DNA from: an uncultured Solobacterium sp.
GTDB lineage: Bacteria > Bacillota_I > Bacilli_A > Erysipelotrichales > Erysipelotrichaceae
Direction: 5' to 3'
Length of the DNA stretch: 35,214 nucleotides
Assembly: GCA_938039295.1 (NCBI GenBank)
Contig: CALHUY010000020.1
Span: 1 to 35,214, forward strand
In this document: one piece after another, positions 1 to 7,014 of the stretch
Position numbering within the stretch: position 1 is the first letter of the stretch
Layout: each line of letters begins with the position of its first letter
Notes under the pieces: generated by a model
Told to the model about the DNA's origin: nothing
What the model saw: only the letters and a program-made list of their open reading frames with translations
Databases searched by the model: none
Made by a program: the position numbers and the translations under genes

Positions 1-926
1 TTACCCATCAAACTACCAGCAGTTAAGCCTAATTGATGACGGCGGATATATACCCACCATGTACATTGGCTAAATGAGTAATTATTACCAGTATCTCCCG
101 TCTCATGATCTGTAATTAATCCTGCTTTTGCATAAGCCTTCCAAACTTCATCAGCATCCGCAAGTAACTGTGCAGTACTGATAAATGCACTTGTATTATA
201 ACTATTTTCAAGTGCTTGTTTCGCAGCTTGAATCTTCTCGTTCTCTTTCGCTCTACGCTCTTCTTCAATCTTGTTATCGATAACTTCCTGAGGAGTCTTT
301 ACAGTAACATTTAACTGTGCAAATGACTTATTACCAGTCGTATCAACAACAGTATATAAAACAGTGTAGTTACCATCTGTTGACATATCAACATTACCAG
401 TGATTGTTAGTGCTGGTAATACACCAGAATCATCATTGATATAAGAGATATAGTTAGACGCATTCCAAGTATCCCCATTGTTAACTGTAACAGAATCAGA
501 CTTCAACTTGATAACTGGTGCTGTGCTTGTTACAACCTTAATCAATACTTTTTGAATAAAGGAATAACCAAGTGTCTTATCATCAGCATCTTTTTTAACT
601 AAAGTCACACGAGCAGTAGCTTGTTGAATACCTGTTAGGTTACGATCAAAGCCTTCTAATATTAACTTTGATTTACTTGCATCAATGTTCTTGTAATCCA
701 TATCCGCAAAAGACTGGCTTCTTTCCTGTAAGATAGAATACTTGATAGTCTCTTGTGGATTTAAATCAGCTGAACTAACTTCGATGACTGGTAAAATCTC
801 TGTGTCGATTGTTGGAGCTGTGTTGTCCGCATATACATGTTGTACAGAAGCATATCCACCGAGTAGTACTGTGGCAATATACGCTACTACAACAAGATTT
901 GTTTTCTTATTTTTCTTGTTAAACAT
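1..926 (-). CDS. Secreted CHAP-domain cell-wall hydrolase, C-terminus cut by window edge
   Basis: An open frame runs without a stop from the ATG at 926 off the left edge, giving 308 residues. Residues 1-33 are a signal peptide: lysine-rich start, hydrophobic core at about 11-24, likely cleavage after VYA at 31-33. Residues about 137-210 form an Ig-like/DUF5011-type beta-domain (TAPVIKLKSDS through YTVVDTTGNKSF). A charged helical linker follows at about 212-245. The frame ends just after FSQCTWWVYIRR at 285-296, which matches the start of a CHAP domain, with Cys288 as the expected nucleophile; the catalytic His lies outside the window. CHAP enzymes are amidases or endopeptidases that cut peptidoglycan. 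The ATG is the first start after an in-frame stop and lacks a Shine-Dalgarno, so the mRNA may be leaderless. Substrate and full length cannot be judged. Confidence 0.85.
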   Translation of the reverse strand, partial: MFNKKNKKTNLVVVAYIATVLLGGYASVQHVYADNTAPTIDTEILPVIEVSSADLNPQETIKYSILQERSQSFADMDYKNIDASKSKLILEGFDRNLTGIQQATARVTLVKKDADDKTLGYSFIQKVLIKVVTSTAPVIKLKSDSVTVNNGDTWNASNYISYINDDSGVLPALTITGNVDMSTDGNYTVLYTVVDTTGNKSFAQLNVTVKTPQEVIDNKIEEERRAKENEKIQAAKQALENSYNTSAFISTAQLLADADEVWKAYAKAGLITDHETGDTGNNYSFSQCTWWVYIRRHQLGLTAGSLMG

Positions 927-934
927 ATCATTAT

Positions 935-962
935 TTTATATGATTCTTTGTACTCTTTGCAA
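935..962 (-). promoter_or_regulatory. Predicted sigma-A promoter of the CHAP gene
   Basis: TTGCAA (957-962) and TATAAA (935-940) are separated by 16 bp on the minus strand. Only 8 nt separate the -10 box from the ATG at 926, so transcription should start at or within about 2 nt of the start codon. Confidence 0.5.
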
Positions 963-1012
963 GAAAACGGTAATTTTTCACACAAAATTCACGTATTTTC
1001 AAGACTTTTTAC

Positions 1013-1045
1013 ATAAAAAAGCATACATTTTAAACATGCATGCTT
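1013..1045 (-). terminator. Rho-independent terminator after ruvB
   Basis: The arms at 1019-1028 and 1036-1045 pair over 10 bp with one G-U, around a 7-nt loop. On the minus strand six T (1015-1020) follow. It ends the rplU-to-ruvB operon 9 bp after the ruvB stop. Confidence 0.85.
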
Positions 1046-1054
1046 AATCAATTC

Positions 1055-2068
1055 TTAAAATAATGTATCTGTATGTGTGATATGCAAGTGCTCATAGGCC
1101 TTCTCTGTTACCACACGTCCACGGCTCGTACGATTCACAAATCCAATCTGTATGAGATATGGTTCATACACATCTTCCAGTGTTGTTGTCTCTTCCGATA
1201 TTGCATTTGCAAGAGATTCTAGACCTACTGGACCACCATGGAAACGCTCAATAATACCACGTAAATAACGAATATCAACTTCGTCTAAACCAAGGGAATC
1301 TACCTTTAAACGATCAAGCGCAGTCTCTGCAATATCCCTTGATATATGACCATCATTTAACACCTGTGCAAAGTCACGAATGCGACGTAGTAAACGATTG
1401 GCAATACGTGGTGTACCACGAGAACGACGTGCAATCTCATCTACTGCAGCTGAATGAATTGGTGCATTCAATACACGTGCTGTACGACTAACGATTGAAC
1501 ATAGCTGTTCTTGGTTATAGTACTCAAGCTTAGCCACAATACCAAAGCGGTCTCTTAATGGTGCTGATAAATCACCAGCACGAGTCGTCGCACCAACAAG
1601 TGTAAATGGAGGTAGATCCAAGCGAACACTTCTTCCACCTGCTCCATTTTCACCACCAACCATGATATCTAACTCAAAGTCCTCCATCGCAGGATATAAA
1701 ACTTCTTCTACTTGTTTTGGCAAACGATGAATCTCATCAATAAACAATACATCTCCTGGCTCTAATACTGACAATATCGCTGCTAAATCACCAGCTTTTG
1801 TAATGGATGGACCAGAAGCCACTCTAACCTTAGAGTGCATTTCATTGGCTAGAATAAACGAAAGTGTAGTCTTACCTAACCCTGGAGGCCCATACAAAAG
1901 AACATGATCCAAAGATTCATTTCTCTGCAAAGCCGCCTGAATATAGATACGTAAGTTTTCTTTTAACGTATCTTGGCCTACATATTCATCAAGTGTTTGG
2001 GGACGAAGACTCTCTTCATCATCACCCATTTCTGCATTTGCAGATAACAAACGATCACTCTCTTCCAT
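1055..2068 (-). CDS. ruvB: Holliday junction branch migration DNA helicase RuvB
   Basis: 337 aa, the usual family length. RuvB is the hexameric AAA+ motor that RuvA loads onto Holliday junctions to drive branch migration during recombinational repair. Visible motifs: the N-terminal RPQTLDEYVGQ segment, Walker A GPPGLGKTT, Walker B DVLFIDEIH, sensor 1 GATTRAGDLSAPLRDRFG with the arginine region, and the C-terminal winged helix with GFVNRTSRGRVVTEKA. A strong RBS (AAGGGAGG) lies just before the ATG. It follows ruvA by 9 bp and is the last gene of the operon. Nothing unusual. Confidence 0.98.
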   Translation of the reverse strand: MEESDRLLSANAEMGDDEESLRPQTLDEYVGQDTLKENLRIYIQAALQRNESLDHVLLYGPPGLGKTTLSFILANEMHSKVRVASGPSITKAGDLAAILSVLEPGDVLFIDEIHRLPKQVEEVLYPAMEDFELDIMVGGENGAGGRSVRLDLPPFTLVGATTRAGDLSAPLRDRFGIVAKLEYYNQEQLCSIVSRTARVLNAPIHSAAVDEIARRSRGTPRIANRLLRRIRDFAQVLNDGHISRDIAETALDRLKVDSLGLDEVDIRYLRGIIERFHGGPVGLESLANAISEETTTLEDVYEPYLIQIGFVNRTSRGRVVTEKAYEHLHITHTDTLF

Positions 2069-2077
2069 ATGCCTCCC

Positions 2078-2665
2078 TTACTTTTGTTTAACTAAAAATT
2101 GTAATCCGAGCTTTAAATACTTCTCGGTTGTTAATCCAGGGTTTTCACTCATCATATTTGCGACTGCAGATAATTCTCCCTGTTTATAGCCTAAATTCTT
2201 TAAACCTTCTAGTGCTTCACGGATTTCCGCAGGATAAGATACTGTATCCTGTTTTGGTGATGATGTAGGTACAGCAACTAACTTACCCTTTAAATCTAAT
2301 ACAATCTGACTTGCAGATTTAGCACCAATACCAGGCATCTTCTTTAATAGAGTTACATCACCAGATTCAATCGCAGAAACGATAGATTGATAACCACATT
2401 TACTTAACATCCCCATCGCCGTCTTAGGCCCTAACCCTTTTACAGAGATAAGCTTTAAGAATAAAGCTTTTTCATCTTGGCTTTCAAAACCAAATAAACT
2501 CATATCATTTTCTGTAATATGAAGATATGTATAGATGAATACTTCATCATTTAGATGTAAATTTTCTGGATGTGGATATGCCATATGATAGCCAATATCA
2601 TGACAATCAACCACAACCCAATCCGCACCATACGATGCTACTTTTCCTTTTACAAATGCTATCAT
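2078..2665 (-). CDS. ruvA: Holliday junction DNA helicase subunit RuvA
   Basis: 195 aa from the ATG at 2665. RuvA forms the tetramer that clamps the four-way junction and recruits RuvB. The N-terminal OB-fold begins MIAFVKGKV. Tandem helix-hairpin-helix segments appear at GLGPKTAMGMLS and MPGIGAKSASQIV, and the small RuvB-binding domain III is at the C-terminus (about 145-195). A GTG at 2674 would add three residues and overlap the obgE stop; I prefer the ATG because it matches the family start and has AAAGAGTGAG at suitable spacing. Translational coupling to obgE is likely. Confidence 0.96.
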   Translation of the reverse strand: MIAFVKGKVASYGADWVVVDCHDIGYHMAYPHPENLHLNDEVFIYTYLHITENDMSLFGFESQDEKALFLKLISVKGLGPKTAMGMLSKCGYQSIVSAIESGDVTLLKKMPGIGAKSASQIVLDLKGKLVAVPTSSPKQDTVSYPAEIREALEGLKNLGYKQGELSAVANMMSENPGLTTEKYLKLGLQFLVKQK

Positions 2666-2670
2666 ATCAC

Positions 2671-3945
2671 TCACTCTTTATAATCCATGATAAAGGTATT
2701 TACGATAACTTGATCACCATCACGTGCACCAGCTTCATAAAGTGCCTTATCAACACCCATCTTCTGTAGTGTCATCGCAAACTGATATGTTTCTTCATCC
2801 TTATCAAAGTCAACTGTATCAAATAAACGATCAATCTTTTCAGAGTCAACCTTAAATCTACCTGGACCAAGTTTTACAATCTTAAAGTCTGGTTTCTTAG
2901 GTTCATAACGATATACAACGGTCTCTTCTGTACTTTCAGGAGTTTCCATTTCAACCTCGCGAGCTTTATCAATTTCCGCAAGTGCTGCATAGAGAACCTC
3001 ATCTAAACCCTTATGTTCTAATGTACTTGTTTCATAGACTTTAATATCTGGGTATTTCTTCTTAAACTCTTCCAGATACATGTGCGCATATTCATCATCC
3101 ATCTTATTTGCGACTACAATCTGAGGACGCTTTTCAAGTGCTAAATCGTAGGTAGCTAACTCCTTATTGATGATTTCATAATCTTCAACAGGATTACGTT
3201 CTGCGCCAGACATATCAATGACGTGAATCAATACACGACAGCGCTTAATATGACGTAAGAACTCATGTCCTAAACCCTTACCTTCACCGGCACCTTCAAT
3301 TAGACCTGGCATATCCGCTAGTACAAAACTACGACCGTTTGGCATCTGTACAACACCAATATTTGGTTCCAGTGTTGTAAAAGGATATGCAGCAATCTGT
3401 GGATTCGCTCTTGTTACAACAGATAAGAATGTTGACTTACCAACGGATGGAAAACCAATAAGACCAGCATCCGCCAAAAGACGTAATTCTACTTGAACAT
3501 CTAAGCTTTCACCAACTTCACCTGGTTGCGCATATTCAGGAGCATCATTTCTTGAAGTTGCAAAGTGCATATTACCTAGACCACCCTTACCACCACGAGC
3601 AATCAATACCTTTTGTCCTGGTTTTGTAAGGTCAGCTAAAAGATCACCATTGGCCGCATTACGAATCATCGTTCCAAGCGGAACAGGCACAGTGATGTCA
3701 TCTCCTGATTTACCATGCATCTTTTTGATTAATCCTGGCATACCATTGCCAGCCTTAATCTTACGTGTAAACTTTAGCTTCATTAATGTTGTTTCATTGG
3801 TATCAACAGCAAACCAAATATCGCCACCTTTACCTCCATCACCACCAAAAGGTCCACCATTTGCGTAGAACTTCTCATGGCGCCAAGCAACACAACCTCT
3901 ACCACCGTCACCTGCTTTTACATGTAGTTTTACTAAGTCAATCAT
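2671..3945 (-). CDS. obgE: GTPase Obg (ribosome assembly and stress GTPase)
   Basis: 424 aa. Obg is an essential GTPase acting in 50S maturation and stress/growth control. Three domains are visible: the glycine-rich Obg fold (about 1-158; GGDGGKGG repeats), the G domain with G1 GFPSVGKST, G3 DMPGLIEGA and G4 NKMD, and a C-terminal OCT domain (about 345-424) typical of Gram-positive Obg. The ATG at 3945 has RBS AAAGGAG about 8 nt upstream; a TTG one codon earlier is less likely. A terminator sits between rpmA and this gene, so its transcription must depend on read-through or an internal promoter. Confidence 0.97.
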   Translation of the reverse strand: MIDLVKLHVKAGDGGRGCVAWRHEKFYANGGPFGGDGGKGGDIWFAVDTNETTLMKLKFTRKIKAGNGMPGLIKKMHGKSGDDITVPVPLGTMIRNAANGDLLADLTKPGQKVLIARGGKGGLGNMHFATSRNDAPEYAQPGEVGESLDVQVELRLLADAGLIGFPSVGKSTFLSVVTRANPQIAAYPFTTLEPNIGVVQMPNGRSFVLADMPGLIEGAGEGKGLGHEFLRHIKRCRVLIHVIDMSGAERNPVEDYEIINKELATYDLALEKRPQIVVANKMDDEYAHMYLEEFKKKYPDIKVYETSTLEHKGLDEVLYAALAEIDKAREVEMETPESTEETVVYRYEPKKPDFKIVKLGPGRFKVDSEKIDRLFDTVDFDKDEETYQFAMTLQKMGVDKALYEAGARDGDQVIVNTFIMDYKE

Positions 3946-3965
3946 CAAGGAATCTCCTTTCCTTT

Positions 3966-3992
3966 AAAAAAGCTCCTGAACCTGTCAGGAGC
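3966..3992 (-). terminator. Intra-operon terminator between rpmA and obgE
   Basis: GCTCCTGA (3972-3979) and TCAGGAGC (3985-3992) form a perfect 8-bp stem with a 5-nt loop. Six T follow on the minus strand (3966-3971). The obgE RBS starts directly after the T-tract. It probably lowers obgE-ruvAB expression relative to the ribosomal protein genes. Confidence 0.8.
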
Positions 3993-4010
3993 ATTCCATT
4001 ACTGTTTCAA

Positions 4011-4298
4011 TTAAGCTTCTTGAGGATAAACAGAAACCTGCTTCTTATCCTTGCCAAGACGCTCATACTTAACGATACCTGCAGCTGTTGCAAACAATGT
4101 ATCATCTCCACCGCGCATAACATTCTTGCCTGGGTAGATCTTTGTGCCTCTCTGACGGTAAATGATAGAGCCAGCGTTTGTATACTGACCATCAGCCTTC
4201 TTAGCACCTAATCTTCTGCCGGCAGAATCACGGCCGTTCTTTGTGGAAGATACACCCTTCTTACTTGCAAAGAACTGAATATCCAGTGTGAACTTCAT
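4011..4298 (-). CDS. rpmA: 50S ribosomal protein L27 with Prp-cleaved N-terminal extension
   Basis: 95 aa. L27 reaches the peptidyl-transferase centre with its N-terminus. Here the sequence starts MKFTLDIQFFASKKGVSS, the Firmicutes form in which nine to ten residues must be removed; by analogy with Staphylococcus aureus the cut lies between Phe10 and Ala11. The remainder (NGRDSAGRRLGAKK, AGSIIYRQRGTKIYPG) is typical L27. The protease gene prp lies immediately upstream, and the rpmA RBS (GGAGGTG) is inside the last codons of prp, so the two are probably translationally coupled. Confidence 0.98.
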   Translation of the reverse strand: MKFTLDIQFFASKKGVSSTKNGRDSAGRRLGAKKADGQYTNAGSIIYRQRGTKIYPGKNVMRGGDDTLFATAAGIVKYERLGKDKKQVSVYPQEA

Positions 4299-4303
4299 AG
4301 TAT

Positions 4304-4615
4304 TTACACCTCCATTTTTTTAATTTTAATAAAACGTTGATTCTGTTGTTGAACTGTCTTTAATTGAATAATACCTGCAGATAGTAATAAATCACTTTCT
4401 ACTGTAGGATTATCAACTTTAACTTGAATTAGATTATCACCAACTGTCATTCTCTTAACATCAGTTAATTCATCTAATGCATTCAACAAACCGAATGTAA
4501 TACCGCTAACTGCTGCACATACCAAATCTTTACCACTTTCAGCAGAACCAGCGTGACCGCTAATTTCTAATGAAGTAATGTGATTATCATGCTGCGTATA
4601 ACGGATATCAATCAT
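4304..4615 (-). CDS. prp: Ribosomal-processing cysteine protease Prp
   Basis: 103 aa, a normal Prp size. Prp removes the N-terminal extension of L27 in Firmicutes and its gene sits between rplU and rpmA, exactly as here. The catalytic pair is visible: His21 in SGHAGSAESGKD and Cys33 in LVCAAVSGIT. The ATG at 4615 has GAGG about 10 nt upstream and begins 5 bp after the rplU stop. The substrate motif is present in the adjacent rpmA. Confidence 0.95.
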   Translation of the reverse strand: MIDIRYTQHDNHITSLEISGHAGSAESGKDLVCAAVSGITFGLLNALDELTDVKRMTVGDNLIQVKVDNPTVESDLLLSAGIIQLKTVQQQNQRFIKIKKMEV

Positions 4616-4620
4616 GAGAC

Positions 4621-4932
4621 TTAAGCCTCGATAGCTTCAACTGTCAACTTTGTATATGGTTGACGGTGACCCTGCTTACGACGAGTAGAGCCCTTCTTAG
4701 CCTTATACTTGAAGATATGGATCTTCTTTTCCTTGCCTTGCTTTACAACCTTGCAAGTAACCTTAGCACCCTCTACATATGGAGTACCAATCTTTGTTGC
4801 TGCGTCACTAACAAGAACTACCTTGTCGATAACGACTGTGCTTTCTGGTTCAACATCTAACTTTTCAACGAAGATAGACTGACCTACTTCAACCTTAAGT
4901 TGCTTTCCGCCTGTTTCGATAATTGCGTACAA
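4621..4932 (-). CDS. rplU: 50S ribosomal protein L21
   Basis: 103 aa from a TTG start at 4932 (YAIIETGGKQLKVEVGQ follows), the standard length. L21 binds 23S rRNA in the large subunit. The C-terminal GSTRRKQGHRQPYTKLTVEAI is characteristic. An open frame continues upstream to an ATG at 5037, but that stretch has the features of an RNA leader, and the perfect AGGAGG 8 nt before the TTG decides the start. First gene of the rplU-prp-rpmA-obgE-ruvAB operon. Confidence 0.97.
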   Translation of the reverse strand: MYAIIETGGKQLKVEVGQSIFVEKLDVEPESTVVIDKVVLVSDAATKIGTPYVEGAKVTCKVVKQGKEKKIHIFKYKAKKGSTRRKQGHRQPYTKLTVEAIEA

Positions 4933-5036
4933 TTTGAACACCTCCTGACATTTATCATAAGACGCGCCATCAAGGGGACTTACGTACTTAACCCTTTCCT
5001 GAGCGGTTACAGACCTCGACAAGAGGGCTGATAACA
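4933..5036 (-). promoter_or_regulatory. Probable L21 leader (autoregulatory 5' UTR of rplU)
   Basis: About 100 nt separate the predicted transcription start near 5035 from the rplU TTG. The segment includes TAACCGCTCAGG and AAGTCCCCTTGATGG with short complementary blocks. L21 leaders are known upstream of rplU in Bacillota. I assign it from position and general appearance; no covariance model was run. Confidence 0.6.
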
Positions 5037-5041
5037 TAGAT

Positions 5042-5070
5042 ATACTACATGTAAAGTCCTTTTACGTCAA
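5042..5070 (-). promoter_or_regulatory. Sigma-A promoter of the rplU operon
   Basis: TTGACG (5065-5070) and TAGTAT (5042-5047) are separated by exactly 17 bp on the minus strand. This places the transcription start near 5035. Confidence 0.75.
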
Positions 5071-5243
5071 TGATTTCTACTAAAATTTGCACATGAAATC
5101 ACAGCCGAACGCCTTTTTCTGCCAATTACATATTCTAGTGATTTTTATTCAAATAATGAAAATTTTGCTATAAATTGCATAAATTCATTCAATAGAATAA
5201 CACCCTTATTATGAGCACCATTCTCATTACATCTCAATCAATA

Positions 5244-6371
5244 TCACTTATCATTTACGATATTGATTTTACCCTTCAGTCCTTCAGTGTATGCAATATT
5301 AAATGATTTGGTGTGATATACATTATCTGTTTCAAAATTCATATCTTTGTTTGCTACCCATATCACTTCTAAAAAGGCATTATCATGATCCTTCTTGTAT
5401 TGTTCTATTACTTTTAAACCATCTTCATAGTCCAAACAAAATAACGCAGTAGATAGGCAATCTGCTACACCTGCATCTGTTGTTATGATTGTCACAGAAC
5501 GATACTTATCGGCAGGATAAGTAGTATCTGGGTCAATAATGTGACTATACGATTTGCCACCTTTTGCGATAAAGGCTCTTTCGTAATCACCACTAGTAAC
5601 CGCCGACTTATCCCCTGAATATTGTACCGTAAGCAAGGAGTCATCTGGACTTAGAGATGGATTATTCGGATTTCTAATTCCAGTTATCCAATCTTTTCCG
5701 TTATATTTTCCAGATAATGCTTTTAAATTCCCACCTGCATCAATCACAGCATTTTTAACTTTTTCACTTACTAAATATTCAGCTACTTTTTGTGTCGCAT
5801 ACCCTTTTGCAACCGATCCAACATCAAGAGATACATATGGGTCAGTTATAAAAACTGTATTATTTTCATCGTCAATAATTATTTTGTCCCACCCTTTATG
5901 CTTAATTGATTCTTCTAATTCTGCACTATTTGGAACCTCTCCATATTCTCCGTTTGTATTTAATTCCATTCCTATTTCTCTAGCATCATGCCATAAAGAA
6001 ATCATCTTCCCTGCAGTAATATCAATCTTCCCATAGGAAATATCATAGAAATATTTTGCTTCTAATAACATATCGATAACTTCTTGGTTAACCGATACAG
6101 CCTTAATACCAGCATTATCATTAATTGTTTTTATATTATTGATATTTTCATAATCATGAAAACTATCAAATAACTTATTGTAATACGAAAATTTCCCGAA
6201 AGTTCTATTCGCATTTTCTCGATACTGTGTATCACCATCTTCAACCCACTCAATATATGCAATAACTGTATCGAAACCAGAGTCAAATGAATACATTTGC
6301 TTTTGCGTATAATTTATGGATGTTTTACACCCCATGCAAATTACTAACAATAAAAACAATAATTTTTTCAT
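5244..6371 (-). CDS. apbE: FAD:protein FMN transferase (ApbE family lipoprotein)
   Basis: 375 aa from the ATG at 6371. ApbE enzymes attach FMN through a phosphoester bond to Ser/Thr of target proteins outside the membrane. The N-terminus MKKLLFLLLVICMGCKTS is a lipoprotein signal with lipobox cysteine at residue 15. Family motifs: DVGSVAKGYATQKVAEYL, NAVIDAGGNLKALSG, SGDYERAF, SHIIDPDT and VTIITTDAGVADCLSTALF with the metal-binding Asp. RBS GGAGG sits 5 nt before this ATG; a start 15 codons earlier (6416, ATGA overlap with the upstream gene) would put charged residues before the signal peptide. No flavinylation target such as RnfG/NqrC or an FMN-binding reductase is in the window. The upstream membrane protein may belong with it. 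Confidence 0.93.
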   Translation of the reverse strand: MKKLLFLLLVICMGCKTSINYTQKQMYSFDSGFDTVIAYIEWVEDGDTQYRENANRTFGKFSYYNKLFDSFHDYENINNIKTINDNAGIKAVSVNQEVIDMLLEAKYFYDISYGKIDITAGKMISLWHDAREIGMELNTNGEYGEVPNSAELEESIKHKGWDKIIIDDENNTVFITDPYVSLDVGSVAKGYATQKVAEYLVSEKVKNAVIDAGGNLKALSGKYNGKDWITGIRNPNNPSLSPDDSLLTVQYSGDKSAVTSGDYERAFIAKGGKSYSHIIDPDTTYPADKYRSVTIITTDAGVADCLSTALFCLDYEDGLKVIEQYKKDHDNAFLEVIWVANKDMNFETDNVYHTKSFNIAYTEGLKGKINIVNDK

Positions 6372-6412
6372 CTTTCCTCCAGGCTTTTTAAAACTAAATT
6401 CTAATACTTTTA

Positions 6413-6673
6413 TCATGAGATATTATCATTCTTCTTACTTAGAATCTTTACAGAAAATAGTTGCAGTACAATAAGAAATACAGCATAAATGACTAGCCAA
6501 ATCACAAACCGTATCCAACCATTTGAAAGGACAAAAATAGGTAATAAATCAAATGGGATATCATAAATATTAAATACGTCTTTCTTCTTCCAAATACGCC
6601 AAAGTTTAGGTAGTAATATCCATAGAATCATTAATATTGTATTGCTGTTGTTAGTAATATCAATATCTCTCAT
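6413..6673 (-). CDS. Small membrane protein upstream of apbE
   Basis: 86 aa from the ATG at 6673, which has GAGG about 6 nt upstream; an ATG four codons earlier (6685) has no RBS. I do not recognise the family. Two hydrophobic stretches are visible, at about 11-22 (ILMILWILLPKLW) and 50-75 (WIRFVIWLVIYAVFLIVLQLF), separated by a basic WRIWKKK loop, with a lysine-rich C-terminus. This suggests a two-segment inner-membrane protein. Its stop overlaps an upstream in-frame ATG of apbE by 4 bp and both share a promoter at 6711-6720. It may anchor or assist the ApbE lipoprotein or a flavoprotein; this is inference from position only. Confidence 0.7.
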   Translation of the reverse strand: MRDIDITNNSNTILMILWILLPKLWRIWKKKDVFNIYDIPFDLLPIFVLSNGWIRFVIWLVIYAVFLIVLQLFSVKILSKKNDNIS

Positions 6674-6710
6674 TTCATCCCTCATTATAGAAAAATCTTA
6701 TCGTATCTAA

Positions 6711-6720
6711 ATTATACCAA
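6711..6720 (-). promoter_or_regulatory. Extended -10 promoter of the apbE operon
   Basis: The minus strand reads TTGGTATAAT, an extended -10 (TGGTATAAT). No good -35 is seen. It lies directly against the T-tract of the preceding terminator, so the apbE pair is an independent unit starting near 6704. Confidence 0.55.
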
Positions 6721-6752
6721 AAAAATAGGTACTTCATTATAGAAATACCTAT
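6719..6752 (-). terminator. Terminator of the ezrA-to-79-aa-protein operon
   Basis: The arms 6725-6735 and 6742-6752 pair over 11 bp (one G-U) around a 6-nt loop. Seven T follow on the minus strand (6719-6725). It lies 10 bp after the stop of the 79-aa gene. Confidence 0.85.
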
Positions 6753-6762
6753 CAATCATCAT

Positions 6763-7002
6763 TTATTTAAGGGCTGCGTAAATACGCTTTACGTATTTCA
6801 TACGTTCATTTTCTGCACAGTTAAAGAGAGATGTAAATAATGCAAAAATCTTTAACTTCGCTTTTGTGTTGTATGTATCATCTTTTTCAACTTTAACAAT
6901 CGTTACGTTAGCGATATCCAATAGTTCTTGCTCATCCATTGTGGCGCAATGTTGCATCTTTTCATTGAATTCATTGCGAATATCTTGATTATGCTTTGCC
7001 AT
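6763..7002 (-). CDS. Hypothetical 79-aa protein downstream of thiI
   Basis: 79 aa with a good RBS (GAGAGGTG) and 12 bp from the thiI stop, followed at once by a terminator, so it is very likely a real gene. No signal peptide or membrane segment. The N-terminal half is acidic and helical (FNEKMQHCATMDEQELLDIA); the C-terminal half is basic and helical (KLKIFALFTSLFNCAENERMKYVKRIYAALK). Two cysteines (18 and about 62) do not form a CxxC. I do not recognise a family. As last gene of a cysteine desulfurase-thiI unit it could be an accessory to tRNA thiolation, but nothing in the sequence shows this. Confidence 0.75.
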   Translation of the reverse strand: MAKHNQDIRNEFNEKMQHCATMDEQELLDIANVTIVKVEKDDTYNTKAKLKIFALFTSLFNCAENERMKYVKRIYAALK

Positions 7003-7014
7003 AGTTTCACCTCT

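Noticed and set aside
742..1047. 101-aa plus-strand frame
   Set aside because: It is antisense to the CHAP gene and covers its promoter and the ruvB terminator; no RBS.
3786..4211. 141-aa plus-strand frame
   Set aside because: Antisense shadow of obgE and rpmA, crossing the terminator.
4933..5037. N-terminal extension of L21
   Set aside because: The 35 extra codons do not resemble any L21 and a perfect RBS precedes the TTG at 4932.
5071..5243. Gap between apbE and the rplU promoter
   Set aside because: About 170 bp of AT-rich sequence; a weak ATGAG/CTCAT repeat near 5212-5228 has no T-tract, and I see no gene or RNA.
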